Of a stretch of 64,000 nt of DNA, positions 41,201 through 56,200 are shown in pieces. Position numbers and translations under genes: made by a program. Numbering within the stretch: the first letter of the stretch is position 1; the number at the start of each line of letters is the position of its first letter. The notes beneath the pieces were generated by a model. It was given only the letters and a program-made list of their open reading frames with translations, was not told the DNA's origin and did not search any database. Source of the DNA: Atrichornis clamosus. Its lineage: Eukaryota > Chordata > Aves > Passeriformes > Menuridae. The stretch covers positions 29,132 to 93,131 of the forward strand of contig WBMZ01009467.1 in assembly GCA_013400975.1 (NCBI GenBank), read 5' to 3'.

Positions 41201-44200
41201 GTGGAACTTCCTATCCGTCAGTTTCCGCCTGTTGCCTCTTGTCCCATTGCTCAGCACCACCGAGGAGTGCCTGGATCCTTCCTCTGACACCCTCCCTTCA
41301 GATACCTAAATAGATTGGTGAGGTCTCCTCTCAGTCATCTCTCTCAGCCTGTCCTAATACGAGAGATGGTCCAGTCCCCTCATCATCTTTGTTGCCCTCC
41401 ACTGGACCTGCTCCAGAAGCTCCATGTCTCTCTTCTACTGAGGAGCCCTGGAGACACAGCACTCCAGGGCTGAGCAGAGGGGCAGGATCACCTCCCTTGA
41501 CCTGCTGGCAATGCTCTTCCCAATGTACCCCAGGATGCCATTGTCCTTCTTGGCCTCAAGGACAAACTGCTGGCTCATGGATAGCTTGCTGAACACCAGG
41601 ACCTACAGATCCTTCTCCACCACAGAGCTCACTCAAGCAGGCCAGCCCCCAGCCTGTACTGGTGCAGGAGGTTACTCCTCTCCAGGTACAGGACCCCACA
41701 TTTTTAAACCAATCCTCAGTTTATTTTTCCTTATGATCACTTGCAATTGCTTGCATCCATGATGCAAGACTTCATGAAAACTTGTTCCAAGAAGCTGCAG
41801 ATTGGCAACACTGAGGACTGAACAGAACCACCTTTAGTCGATCGCTTGGAAGCCTTCAGCAACAAATAAACAGCATTACTGAGGAACAGCCTTCCTCAAA
41901 AGCCATCCTGCTTTCTAACAGAAAGAATGTTATTATTAGGTATTCAATAGTGACTAACACCTGACAACCAGGTTTCTGTGTTTTAAACATTCCTCCTCTT
42001 ACTCAAACATTTATGTCTGGCAAGTTGCAAAATGCTGCTTTTGCTGTTATTCACAAATGACTCGTCAAAGCATGTTTCACCTCGAGTAGCCACATACAGT
42101 TGTTAAACTCATTTGTCTCTCCTTTATAGATAGGCTTCTTTGATAGCTGACATTACGAAATCCCAGAAGTGATGCCAAAAGCTAAATGCTACTTTGTATG
42201 TTTTTTCCCCTCAACAGAAAGGTTAAAGGTGGTTGTCTCTGGGAATTGGTTGCCTACAGTGAAAAAAAGGAAAACAAACAATGAACTAAGCTAATTAGCA
42301 CACTGGGTTTTATGTTTATTAAGCACTTATTTTAGGGTTAGAAGGCATTTAAAAACACCTGTATAAAATCAGACACATACTATCGGAAAGAGAAAAACAG
42401 CTCTTCCTAACCCACCCATTCCTTCCAAAATTCATACTGCCAAGGAAAACTTCATGTCTTGTCTCTAAGTACACCCAAGACATACAGATGACGAGTAAAA
42501 ACACAACACAGAAAAGGAAGAAAAGAACATATATACAATATCATATCTCATTAAACATGGCTTCACTCAACATGCTGTCCTTTTTCTATTAAAGAATGTT
42601 CACTTCCTAACAGAAGTACTGTAGATTTCAATGCTATTACAATATACACATCTTCAGGTTGTAAACATGTAATTTCAAACCAGGTTTTGATAACAAAAAG
42701 AGCATTTTTTTACAGATAACTGGATTCAGACTTCTATGACGATAAACTGACCTGCACTGACAATTCTGCCCTTTACTGCCATCAAGAAAAACACTTGTAA
42801 TAGAAAATTCAGAGCAGGAGCAGCAACTGGGGAAGGGAAGGCTGCAAACAAAGGGAGGCTGTTCCTACAATATGTGTTGATAAACCAAGGTTGGGTTTAA
42901 GATGTCCCAGCCACCACCTTCATTTTTCTGTGACAAACCATTTTGCACACCTCTACACTTCATTGTAGGAAACAACACGAATTTCCTTTTGCTTTCAGTT
43001 CCATTCTTCTTAGTTTCCATTCTCTCCTTCTGCAGTTTACAGCCAGATCTGCTTTGTGGAGAAGAGGACTTGGGCAGCCACAGTATTTATTCCCTAAGTC
43101 AACCCACACACTTACTTCAATTAACTGACAGGTGGAGGTGTTAAAAACAGGAGACAATTACAACCTGGCTCTGTCACCTTTCCAACCAACCCAAGAACCA
43201 TGTTTTTCCTAAAGCACAGCACTTCCTTTTGGACATAGGCTCTAGTGATGACTGCTTTTGAAGACTGACTTAATCTTCCTGGAGTGCACATTCAAGACCT
43301 CATGGGTACAGCTTACTTGAGTTCTGTAATTCACTGGCACAAGAGATTATGCTTGTGGCTGATGAGACGGCTGCTTTTACCCATATGTGAAGGAGAATCA
43401 ATGATCAGCAAAACCTTAGCTCACCTTCAAGGAAGCAAACTTCCACTGACTTAAGTACTGGCAATACCTTTTCAAGAGCTTCAGCTCTTCACAATCATAT
43501 TAGGCAAGCAGTTCATATGATAAGAAAACTTTACAAGTCAACAGATACTGTCAGAATACACAAGCTATGATCACAGCAGATATTTAAGGACGAGTTCCAA
43601 TAGATCTTAAGTACTACAAGAACACATCTTGCACTGGACGTACACTCCACATTTTCTGGAGGTCTCAGTTATTTTATGCCGCTCCCACAACACTGCTTGA
43701 AATGCAGAGGCACCGAAGTCCCACAGCTCATAGTTTTGATCATCCAAATTGGAAGCCCAGCTGTACATGGTGCCTTCCAAGGAGTAGTACAAGATACAGT
43801 GTTCGTAGCCACAGAGGTAAATGGGAACTGTGAGATGCGAAGATTGCAATTGATGTCAGCTTTCATGACTACAGTGGCAATAAACTCTAGCAGCTGAGGA
43901 GGAACTCCGTTGTCTGTTTTGCTGCTTCTATTATTAGAAAAGCAACTGCAAGGCTGAAGAACGAGATGGAGTGCTGAAATCCTTTTGAAGTACCTCGCGC
44001 TCATGAGTCAGACCGCTCGCAGAAGGAGCGAGCTGAACAGCACATGCCTCCCCAGTGACAGATAAAATACATTAACTACCCAGAGAAACATCAATGCATT
44101 CATGAACCAATATCCTAATGCTCTAATACCTTACATACTGCAGATGTTGTAATGGCCAGGAAAAAAAAATAGTTTCTTTGAAGCCTAGAAGGAGAAGTAA

Positions 44201-47200
44201 AACAGTGGGGTAGTCTTGCAATTTTTTCTCACAATTAAAGAATACTTTGAAATAAAACATCAGAACAAGTAAAGGTTATTAAGGAATACTGCAATCAAAG
44301 GGTCAGACCTGGAAGTTGAAAATGATCCTGACAAGTTTTAAAGTATGCAAACAAAAAATTACCTAGTTAAAAGCACATTGTCACCAAGGTCCTATAAAGG
44401 CAGATGAACCAGAACCAACAATAAATCTACTTCAGATTCACTGTCATCACTTCAGTTTATATGTAAAGCTGACAACCTGTACCATTTTAGTCATTCCCAG
44501 TTACTGTGTGGAAAGAAATAATGTCAATCTATGTTAAAAATTATGTATATTTCCAACATCAAATAAAGACCAAGTTTACAGGACTGTCTTTAGGATGACC
44601 ATAAACCAAAGAGGTATGTAAGCTAAAGATGAACTTTTGCCTTTTCCTGGTCAAAAGCTTCTAAACACTGGGGATGACCAAAAAGCTGTAGCGCCATGAC
44701 AGAAGCAAAGAAATGTATTCTCATAAAACAAACATAAAAGAGATTCTCCATAGAAGGATCTCAGCTAAGTTGTTACGTAGAGCAAAGACAAGATTTACTG
44801 CTTACTAAGACTGCAAAATTTTACATGGAAAGAAACCTCATTTGACACTCACAGGACAAGACCTATTGTATGAAAAAAACACCCCATTGAATTTTGCTCC
44901 ATAGATGTTTTATTGCTCCTTAAATAGAGAGTATGGATTTGAAAATTTTAAGGGACAAACCAAGAGATACAATTTTTTTAACTAGTCTGCACTTTGTGAC
45001 TGAAGTCCAAGGTCAGAGACAATCTATGGAAACACCACAGACAATCCCTCAACACAAAGATGTCAGCACCTGCTTAAGTAGACTCTTGTCAGACATGGCT
45101 GGGGGTTCCACATTTCAGTCTCTTGAACTACAAGAATAATTTTTACAAGTGAACAAGAATTCTCACCAACTAAGCACCAGATTTTATATACTGGATCCAC
45201 ATCACACTTTTCCATTGTTTTTAAATTCAAAAGTCAAACTTTCAGGGTTTCACCTGTAACACTGATGTTTGCTTTTAACAAGAGGGTAGTCCAACAACAA
45301 GTTTCCCTAAGTTCATATCTTTAAAGTCCTTTTCAGTGTACTGTACATTGAAGCTACAGTAATTTAACTATGTTTACAATGCAAAACATATCCTAAGCTC
45401 AAAGGAAATAGTAAGACTGCTTTATGACAGAGACTGGCTTTTCTAGAATTAAAAAGAAAAGTTACTTTGAAAGCAGCAATTTTGGAATACAACACAACAT
45501 TTCAAGCACATTTCTCTGTAAAAGGTTAAGTACTACAGAGGAGCAGAGAGAGGAGGCAAGAGTGTTCATTTCCTCTGGCAGAAAAACATACCAGTGCAGC
45601 TAGGTAAGGAAAATGTGCTACAAATACAAAGCTTCCTATTATTGTTACTCTTCTCACCCTTTCAAGCAAGTAACAGTTGGCTAAGGCTCTGTATTTTTAA
45701 TAACCTGAAGCCAGCAGGTTGCTAAAGTACTTCACCCATACTCATCTGCCCCATCACCACTGCTCTGCAACTAACCAAGCAGGAACAGAGCTGACAAACA
45801 GCGTCTGACTCAGCAAACACCGACAGGCAGCAACAATTCAACAAAAATGCTATGGTGCTTTTGTCTTTACTTTCCCTTTAAAAACTACTAGTATCTTATA
45901 AAAAATATCCATCTGCTGCATGAGCTGGAGAACTCGTTCCCTCCTGGATTCAAGTCAGAAAATACCGTATGACTTCAAGCTCAGTATAAGAAGTGGGGGG
46001 GAGAGGGAAGATGCAGGATGTTTGGAGTGATGGCGTTTGTCTTCCCAAGCAACCACGATGTGTGGTGGAGCCCTTCTGTCCTAGGGAGGGCTGAACACCC
46101 GCCTGCCCAGGGGAAGCGGTGAAAGACTTCCTTGTTTTGCTTTGCTTGTGTGCACAGCTTTTGCTTTCCTTATTAAACCGCCTTTACTTCAACCCAAGGG
46201 TGTTCTCACTTTTACACTTTCGATTCTCTCCCTGATCCCACTGGTGTGTGGGGCTTGGTGGATGGCTGGGGTTAAACCATGACAGTCCAACAAAGGGCCA
46301 CTGAGATGATAAAGGTACAGGATACCCCACTTCAACACAAGGCAAAAAAAACACAAAACACCAAACATTTTTACTGTACTATTATTCCAGGTTGCTCAAT
46401 GAGGTTGTGAAATGTCCATCCTTGGAGCTATTCAAACCCTGACAGGACATGAACCCGTGAAACCTGCTCTGACCTTGCTTTGAGCAGGGGGTTCAACTAT
46501 ATGATCCTCAGAAGTCCTTTCCAACCTAAGCAATTCTGGCAGCCTGATACCAGGAGGGAAAAAGGCAGAGTTAACAGAATTCTTTCTTAGTGGGTATATT
46601 CAGCTACACCAAAACCTACAGCTTCATCCTGCAGCATGAAAAGGAACACCCTTTACAATCACAAAGCATATGTTGCAAATACAAACTGGCAAGGTTTTTG
46701 TGTCTTACTGCTGCAGAACTGCAGCAAAGACATAAATCTGAAGGATAGTTCAAACCTTCATATGAAAGAAGCAGAGTATAATTCACCTGGGATCGAACTC
46801 AGGCAAAAAAGTGGGACCAACACCAGAAACTTGAGTCAATAATGCATTTTAGCCAGAATAAGCCATTGTGTTCACTGCTGTAAAGTCTTGATATCTTCAC
46901 CTGAAGATCTTCATGTCTTTAGCTACATTATGGCAAAGTAAACTCCCTCTATTGAGACTGTTTAGTCTGCATGACAAACACAACACATGTAAGCAGCTAC
47001 ATTGAAACTCAGCTACTTTTAGTTACTCAAATACCAAGAAATCCAAATTACTACTTAACACTCAGATATAGCTACTGACACCTACTTAAACATAAAACTT
47101 AGAGTAATAACAAATAAACAAAAAACACCAACATGTAATGTGGGATGGCCTCAATTATTTCTCTTATTATCTTTACCTACGATATTTATCTAAAATATTT

Positions 47201-50200
47201 ACCTAAGTTGGTCTTACACTTGAGAAGCAAAAGAGAGTCACTGCAACACCACGAGAGCTTCTGTGTTGGTGGAAAAAAAAATAGAAGTGGCAAGCCAGCA
47301 CAATCAGAGCTAGCAGAAGGTGGCATGATGGGGAAGCAAGCACCAGTTGGACCAGGATGAATCCTTACAGAACTGCAGTTTGCTACAGTGGAAGACCTGC
47401 TGGGCAAGTCTGGTTAGTCCAACAAGCAAAGCATAACCAGTACGAGTCACCCAGGTTACCTTCAAAATTGCTGTGAATTTCTTTTTGAAACAAACTTGTT
47501 AGGCATGTTGTGGTCTTTAGAGAATAGCAAGTGGAGAGTTTTGTTCTCTTAAAGAACATGTTTAGAACATGTTAAAAAAGTGTAACCCCCCCCATTCTCC
47601 TTTTTTTTTTGTAAGCTTAGGCACAAAAGAAAAAGATAAACACCCTTGTTATAAAAATTTTAGAGCCATGTGTCACAAGGACTACAGAGCCACTCTTTAG
47701 TCAGGAGCGGTGACAGCTGCTTGACTTTTAGTGGGTTTTGGATGTGTTTGGGGAAAGCAAATTAAAGAAAATATTTTCTCCCTAAGAGAGCAGTCTGAAA
47801 GCACACCCTCTGTCAGAGTTAAAGTACCGCATCGTAGAAATAACATGAGCTGTCTTTGCAGAATCAACTGACTAGACAGCAGAAATTACCCAGAGGCAGT
47901 ATCAAAACCTGCAATACCATTACTACAGTTTCCTTTTGAGTCACTGGCAATGGTATGCATTACTAATTTGATCCTGTTGCTTGTCTTTCCAGATGTGAAA
48001 TTCCCCATGATGCCAAAAAGAGTCATTCATAAGGTGCTACACTTGCCTCAACTGTTAAGGTGGCTCAAAACGTACAGCTACCATATCATATAGCCTTAAG
48101 AAGCTAGCAGATACAGGACAAAAGCAGTCGGACAAAACCCAGTCAGGTTACAGGGGAGATAATGCCCAGAAAATAGACCCATGTTTTCAGCCCTAAGTAA
48201 AGGAATACATTTCAGATTGTGTCATCAACAACGAAAAACAGTACAGCCAAAGCAACTCTGAAAAATCCCATTAGGATAATGGTCTATGCAGAACAAATGA
48301 CTTGTGAAACTGCAGGCCTGCTTCCTCCAGACAGGGACTATCTCTTACAAAGCAAGGGGAAAGGCCGAAACCTGCTTTGCAGCCTCTGCTGTTCACTCTG
48401 AGAATCCTGATATAAACTAGTTGGCCTAGTACAAGCTGGCCAAAACTAACAATCAACAAGTGACCACACAGGAATACTGCACTCCCACAGTTTCCATTCA
48501 ACTATTCAGCTGCTTCTGCAGAGGTGCACACTGCAACAGCGCAGGACTCTCTGTTAGGGATCAAATTGTCGTCTTTACATGACAGAAATAGAATCTGCAC
48601 TGTGTAGTCCAGAATAATATAAATAATGGGGAAACTGGACGAAGACTCACACAAAAAAAATGCACCCACGAGACAAAAACAAGGCTTTAAATAAACAATT
48701 GGGGAAAATCTGTAATGCTGTTTCAAGAAGAAAATAAGACATGAGCAGAGTTTTATGACTACAAAGAAATAAAGATAAGAATCATCTATTATCACAGAAA
48801 GGTAAATAGGTAGATGTAATCCACACTAGATTTTCTGCTTTTGAAGTGGACAGGTTTGAGTCCTTGTTGCTTCTGCGCAGCGACACATAAGGCTTGAAGG
48901 AATTTACTACAAAAAGTTTAAACATATTCACTGACAATTGTTGAGCTGCTCAAAATCAGCTCCTGATAAAGACTGCACAAAATCTTCATTCTTATTTAAG
49001 AGGGAGCAAGCTCTATCACAACAAAGTTCTACAAAAATTGCTGGTTTACTCTTTAAGTGGGGGGGGGGGAAGTGAGAAATTTGGAAAGCCACAGTTCTAG
49101 CCATACAGAAAATTCTGCTCTCACTTAATTTGGATTCCCCAGTCAGTCCAGCAGAAAAAAGGGCTTTAAAGAACAAGTAACTGATGGCATACAGCAATGA
49201 ACCCGCCTAGGAAGAGATGGACACTTCCTCTCCTTTTAAGATTTGCAGATTGCAAGCTTCCAATTTAATAACAAGGAAACCAGGGCATCTTGAAGCATTT
49301 CAGATGTTTTTCCCAGAAAACACAGCTGCAGAAATAACATGACATATGCAGCAATCTTCCAACAAATATCCCAAGGCCATGCAACACGAAGTCTTTCTGG
49401 ATACAGCAGAACAACTCAGCCAAATTTAGTTATTACGTACTGCATAAGGGACTGGAGAGGCTGGCCAGCAATAAAAAGACACGAGTTGCAAGTCTCATTC
49501 ACATTTTTCACTGCAAGTTTTAAGATACTGTATAATTTGGGACCACAGACTTTTCAGAGCACTACACAAGAGGCTCCTCCAGGTAAAAGGCAAGCACAAT
49601 GCAGAAAATTTTCACTGGATTGCAAGAAGAAGGGAAGCAATTTCTCAGAAAACTGATAAAACACACTATTCTAGTGCACGTACGTAGTAGCTAGAGAGGT
49701 AACTAATCAAGGGGTTTCTGGTACCCATGAAATTCTCTAAAGTGCCTTGAGGTTCATGAAATACAGGAACCAGAAAATGTAATAGGACTGAAAGAGAGCA
49801 AATATTGCTTTTTCTTTAAACAAGATGTGGAACATGCCTAAAACCCCAAGTGAGAGTTTGCATTCATCTCTCCCTACATACAAACCCTAATTAACAGCAT
49901 GGTGAAAAGGCCTGATCAGCCCCCGAGCATTCAACTACTCAGCTCTAAACTGTACCACTGCAACCAGGTGCAGGCAAGGGTTACAGCCAAGGGGGCACAC
50001 ATCAAGAAAAGCTGCCAGGGTGACAACAGTTAACGACTCAGACTGTGCTTTTCAAAAGATATGCTTTAAAACACAATAAGTAATTACACTACTAAGCAAA
50101 GAAACTGTTTTCTCAGTGTTCAAAGCCAATTTGGCTCAGAAAAACATGATTTTTCATGTATCTTCTAAATAAGTCATATTGAGTTTAAAAAAAAACCCAA

Positions 50201-53200
50201 CCAGATCTTAATCTGTTTTTCTTCCTCATAGAAGGAAACTGCATGACTTTAATCACTGGCTGAAGGTTCAAGTCCAAAAAACAATACTATTACTGGAAGC
50301 TGAGATTCTAACTGTGGTCAGACCACCCCAGCTCTGATCATTACCTGCTGCTTATCTAAAAATCAAGCTGATACCTTGCCGTTACCTCTTCATATTCTTC
50401 AGTTCTTACCTAAGTTACCAGAACGTGCTGTTGATGATGTCTTATTATACAGGTGATGTTTTTCAGCCCAGCTCATTGTACAGTACAAATAATCACCACA
50501 TAAAAGTAGTGCTGGATATATTTGGAAAACCCTTTACTTTTAGACTACCTTGGTTAAATAGCCTACATGGAAAGGCAAAAGACCATTCTGCACATTTATT
50601 GGCTGTCTCCCTACAGTGACCTCCGGACTGAGGAGCTTGTCTCCACTTGATGCACACTGACCATTTAAATTTTTTCACCTTAGACAAGTCTGGACAGAAA
50701 AAACAGTTACCGAGCGCCTAAACGATCTTAAGGACATTCAGAATTCAGATGCAGCATAATCTGAAAATCAGTATCCTCAAGCAATAAAGCTGGCTAGTAA
50801 TCAACAGCTGCAGCACCACTCTTGTCCACCCACACACCTCTGCACCATCCCCCAGTCCCAGCAGGGTATCATGGCCGTACACCGCAGAACACACCCAAAT
50901 CACTGGACATTTCCAAGTTGCAGTGTGGAGGGGGAAACTTAAACATGAAAGGCCTGCAAAGAATAAAAAAATAACGGGATACAGATGCAAGAAAACAGAA
51001 CGATAAACCTTTTAAGAGAAGCCTTAAATGTTTCCACTATTAAGTTTCAAGGACTTTACAAAACCTCTCATCCATGGTACAAATAAGAATCTTTACAATA
51101 AGAAGTTATAACATGAGCAGGAACTGTGAAACCACTGTCCCTTGGACTTCTTAGATACTAGGTTAATTTTTTCCAAATAATAGATTTTATAAAGGCCAGG
51201 GGGAAACTCATGTTGTTACCACAAATTTAATGAAATAATTTAATCATAAACCAGTTAGAAGCTAATGATGCAAATAAATATAATAGCAAATTCATATATT
51301 TAGTCTTACATTTCTGTTTTAATAATGGGATTTGAATGAACAAGAGGCCAGAGTAAGTTTGAAAAACATGCTGGAATGTGTATGACACCAATTCTAGCTG
51401 GGAACTTAAGTATTTACTTTTGTTGCTATGATACAACACATGACTGAAGAGAACAAAACCTCTTATTAAATATGGCCCATGTTATCCTATACCAGTTCAG
51501 AGACTCTTTAAGAATTAAGTGCGTGGCCAGGTTTAAGGTTATAATTAAGCAGAAGCCCATCATAAAATCAGAAGTGATGCTTTTAATTGCATACTCAAGC
51601 TATCACAAATTAAGTAATTAGCAGGAAAAAACAGCCTCTCATATTATTCTAGCTGATATACATCAAAGCAGCATCAGCTGCTAAACTAAAAGAAAGTTCA
51701 GTGTTCCTAATTTAAAAAAAAAGTTTAGCTCTCTGGCATCTGTTACTATTACAAAACAAATAATCCTCTTACACCTGCTGACAACTGCAAAAAATACCTT
51801 GGATTTGTGGCCAATAGTCACTAGTTGGAACTTCAGCAGTACTTTTTACTAACATAAAATGGTCAGACTCTATACAAAAAAAAAATAATTCTAACATTCT
51901 GAATGGATGATTCCAATACCTACCCTTCATCCCCGGTGCACGGACTAGTATTCAATGCACCTTTCAATGAAATACCCAGGTTCAAATTGTGAAATATGTT
52001 GCTGCAATGACAGTAATTGAGGCCTCTCTTTGTCCCTCTCTTCTCACTCCTCAAATTAAAAAAAAATTCCACAGCTCAAATGAAAAAAAAATTTCTATAG
52101 ATTTGGAACGAATGGTAAAAATGGCAGCAGAAAAATGTTGGGGAATAAAAAAAGAAAAGAAAAGACTTCAGAGTACTTCAATTAAAACCAGTATTTCAGT
52201 GCAGAGCAGTTTCTCCGGAGAGCACCCATAAAGGGGTTGAACAACAGAGTTGTGAAAGAGACTGTGGAAATGGGCTTCTGCATTTCAAATATAGCAAGGG
52301 TGCCACAAATTAAAGAAGATATGATGACTCTCAAAATTCTACTTTACAACTAAATGATTAATGTGGATACTTTTAGAGTCTGTGGGTAACAACAGGCATT
52401 GTAAGGACTTTAAATGCAACTTGTTATGATCTGTGGATACAAGTGCCTTGGCTTACTCTACTACTGAAGCTCTTGCCAAAAGTCTTACAAATTACTTTTC
52501 CTTCAGACAAAAAAAAAAAAAAAAAAAAAAAGAAAAAAATAAATAAATTATTCAGGCCACAGAAGTCTAGCACTCCCACAGAGTAACAGCTTTGGTCGAT
52601 ACAGTTCAAATACTGAATTCTACCTATCCAACCAAATCCTCCATGCGTTGCTCAAAGAAACTGCCTCAAATCAAAGCCAGTGAGTGGACAGACACTCAGA
52701 TTTACCACACGGTTTTTGCAAAGTATCAGGAAACGGTGGTAATGGGACTGGAAAAGGAGGGAGGAGGCCACTTGCTACAGTTCCTTCCCACAGCAGCCAC
52801 CCAAATCACCCTTTGCCTTCCTACAGTGACGCACACTGACACCACGCGTGGTTACACAAACTGAGCTCTGCATTTTAGCTTCTGAAGTCCAGTAAAATCT
52901 TAAAACAACTGCAGAGAATGTAAGCAATAAAGTAAAAAGGTACATTTCAGCATTTTCTTTCTTTGAAATAGATGAGGAACAAAAGTGCTCCTCCAGCCTG
53001 CAGCAATCTTGTCAAACTCCAGAAGCTCAAGATAGGCATCAAATAATCTTGAGTGTTTCAAGATGTGTTAAACAAGACAACAGAATTTCCTGGGCAAAGA
53101 CCTTGCTGTTGCCACATTCCCTTCCTCTGTTACTAAGTTAGAAGACCAAAGTATTAAGTTTGCTAATACAAACAGAAGAGTTCCAAATACAGAAAATATT

Positions 53201-56200
53201 CATCTGTTCATTTTCACATCATCCACTACATGCAAGAGGTTTAACAGACATTTATATTAACAGTGCCTGCATCTGAAAGTATTTTTACAAATATAAACTG
53301 AACTTCACAGGTCCTTCATTTTGTATTAGTGTATATACAGGCTACAGTTGCATTTATTTCCAAGTAATGCTGTTGACAGGAGCAACAACAACTGAATTTT
53401 ATGCCAGAGACAACCACAGGAAATAAAAATGGGTAAGAAAGAAGAATACATTCGGAAAGGAAACTGGCAGCTACCAGAGCTGGAGATTTGCCAGGCCATC
53501 TATATATATATTTATGCATATCAAAATGGAATAGGTTCAGATACAAAACTCAAGAGGCCACATTTCTAATATAATGCCTTCAGGAGTGATACACAGTGGT
53601 ACAGAACTCTTCCTGACAGACTCTCATGCTCCTTACAACCCACACCATTGCTCTCTCCCAGGTTTTCCCAAACACAGTCAAACATACCTTGACCCTCATG
53701 TTTCTACATGTCTCTGGGTCAGATTCATAACTGATTTTTTAATTTGATTTGCCTACAGTAATCTGAGCACCACTTTCTAGACTTTGCTGTGGTTTTAAAA
53801 GGAAAATTAACACTATCCTAGCCAAAACCAGGATAGAATTTCAGTCAGGGTTATGTCCTTCCAGTCTTCTTTTTAGGAGGCTACGTCAATTTCTGTTTAA
53901 TACACATACTAGGCATTAAAAACTCAACATAATAAGTTCTTTTACCACTTAGCCTTTTTTCCTAAGACTAAACAGTTTTCTGCATATGCCTTTTGGATCT
54001 AAAAGGCTATGATAAGCAAGGTGGACTAACACTACAAGAAAGGATGCTGCTTCCAGCACCATCTGCCACTGTCAGGTTAATGTGTTGCTCCAGAAGCAGT
54101 GGAAGTAACAAATCCTGTTTTCCAAAAAACTTGTTGTCTAACCTCCTTCTGCTCAACAGGATGGACAAGATATGTTGGCACTGTGGCAAACCCTAATTCA
54201 CTGTTGCACTGGTTGAACAAGCAGCAGATGTCAAAGAGGACGTACAATGGCTGAGGCTGCCTGCCCTATCCTCAGCTGAGGCAAAAACTTGGGTCTCTCT
54301 CCTCCGCTCAGCTGTCAATTTTCACAAAACTCATGAGAACACAATTATGCCTGAAATCCGAACCATCTGGTCAATCACAGACAGATTTGCAAGGAAGCAA
54401 ATCAGAAGTGTGGGAGAGGTGAGAGAAAGAATAGTTGTTGAACAAGTAGCTTAATCTCATCAGGAAATTATACTTAAACACCATCACATTTATCTACATA
54501 GGTAATAAATACCCAAGTCACAGAATTCCATTAAAATGGTGTTCAATGGCTCACCCTAAACACCACACAAACATAACTGATGCTTAAATTAACCAAAAGT
54601 ATGTGTCCTTAATATTGATGGCTTTTTTTTCTCCCGCAGTTCTGGCAAGCAAACAGACACTATGGACTAACACAGAAACTCCGCAAGCTTCTAACTACAG
54701 GGTGCTGGAAAACAAATCAAATTAAATTTTAAAAAACCCCTCAAAGTCCTTCTTTTTGCCACCAAAAAAACCCCACGTCCACAAGCACTCATGCCACTGT
54801 CTTTACTGAAGAGTCAACTTTCCAGAACCCATGTCCTCCCGAAGAGCAGCAGCTCTGGCCCTTGCTCTTACAACGCCATTTCTATTTTTAGTTCTACATA
54901 AGTGAGAAGCAGTAACAAAGCTATTAATCTTTCCTCTCCTCCTTTACTTACATTACAAAACTGAGGTAAGTCTCTAAGCTATAAACTATTAAAGTCCTTG
55001 AACAGGGACAATTCCTTACCCTTTAGAACTGTAACATTTAAACAAGAAGTTTTCAGGTTATGTTGTATGAATCAAAAGAAGTAACACCATTGGCATTATC
55101 TTGTAAGGTATTTGTGAAAAGGCATAATGGAAGTAACTAAAAAAAAAATTAAAACCCAAAAACTCCAGGCACTGATGTCTTATTAAATCTTAAAGACTTG
55201 CAATATTCTACCTTCCAATAGGGACAGTAAAAATTCCCTTCTTCTTTACAGAGAGTCAAGGAGATTGAATCTCTTCTATTCTGCGCAGGAAACAGAACAA
55301 CTGAGTTGTCCAATTTGGTTCTGCTTTGAGTTCAGCTGTAAATGAAATGGTTCTGATTTGATTTCTGCCTGCGCTAATGAAGCTGATGACCTGCTCAGAG
55401 ACCCTTCTTAATTCTTCAATAGCTTTAGAACTGAGACAAAACTACTGAACTGTGAAGGTGAACCACTGATATTTTTAGTATTATTCTCCATCCTGTTCTT
55501 TACATATTTTATAACAGAAGGTATAGTTGTGCACTGAGACAAAACTTTACCTGAGCTCTCCACCATGATACTCATCTCTTTCCTAAACTGCTGTTTTACT
55601 CAAATGTTTATTACTTTATATTGTGCAACACTAAACAACTCTGCATTTTGTTGGCTATTCATGCAGCTTAAGTACTTTTGAAGTTCTCTACAACTGTCTC
55701 TGTAATTGACAAATCCAAACAGTACACATACAAAACCTTAGAGGAACCCCACCGCTAAGCTTGCACCAGAACACTGGTCTTCTTACTCTTTTATCTACTA
55801 GTTTTCAGTTTATCCTAGCTCTTAGTTCTCACCCTAAGCTTCATTTTCTTCTCTAAAGGAACTTGGCAGAAGGCACTTTGCCAGTCTAAACAACATTAAC
55901 CAGTTAAGAAAATGGTAAGAAAAGATGAAGAAGTCTACTTCAGTGACATTTTATTCACATACTAAAGCCCTATCCTGCATAGGACTGCTCTCTTGAATTG
56001 GGGCCATAAGCAGTAGTTCAAAAAATACAATAAAGCTGGTACTGTCACCAAAAGATGCATTTCCTTCCTCTTTGCCTTTGCTATTTGTACCCACCTTCTT
56101 TCAACACACCCACAAAATAAATTGGTTGGGGACTGTGTTTTCTAAGTCACCCAGCAAAAAAAAGTGGGTAGCTGTAGCATGTGCCAGGGCCGGCCGTGAT

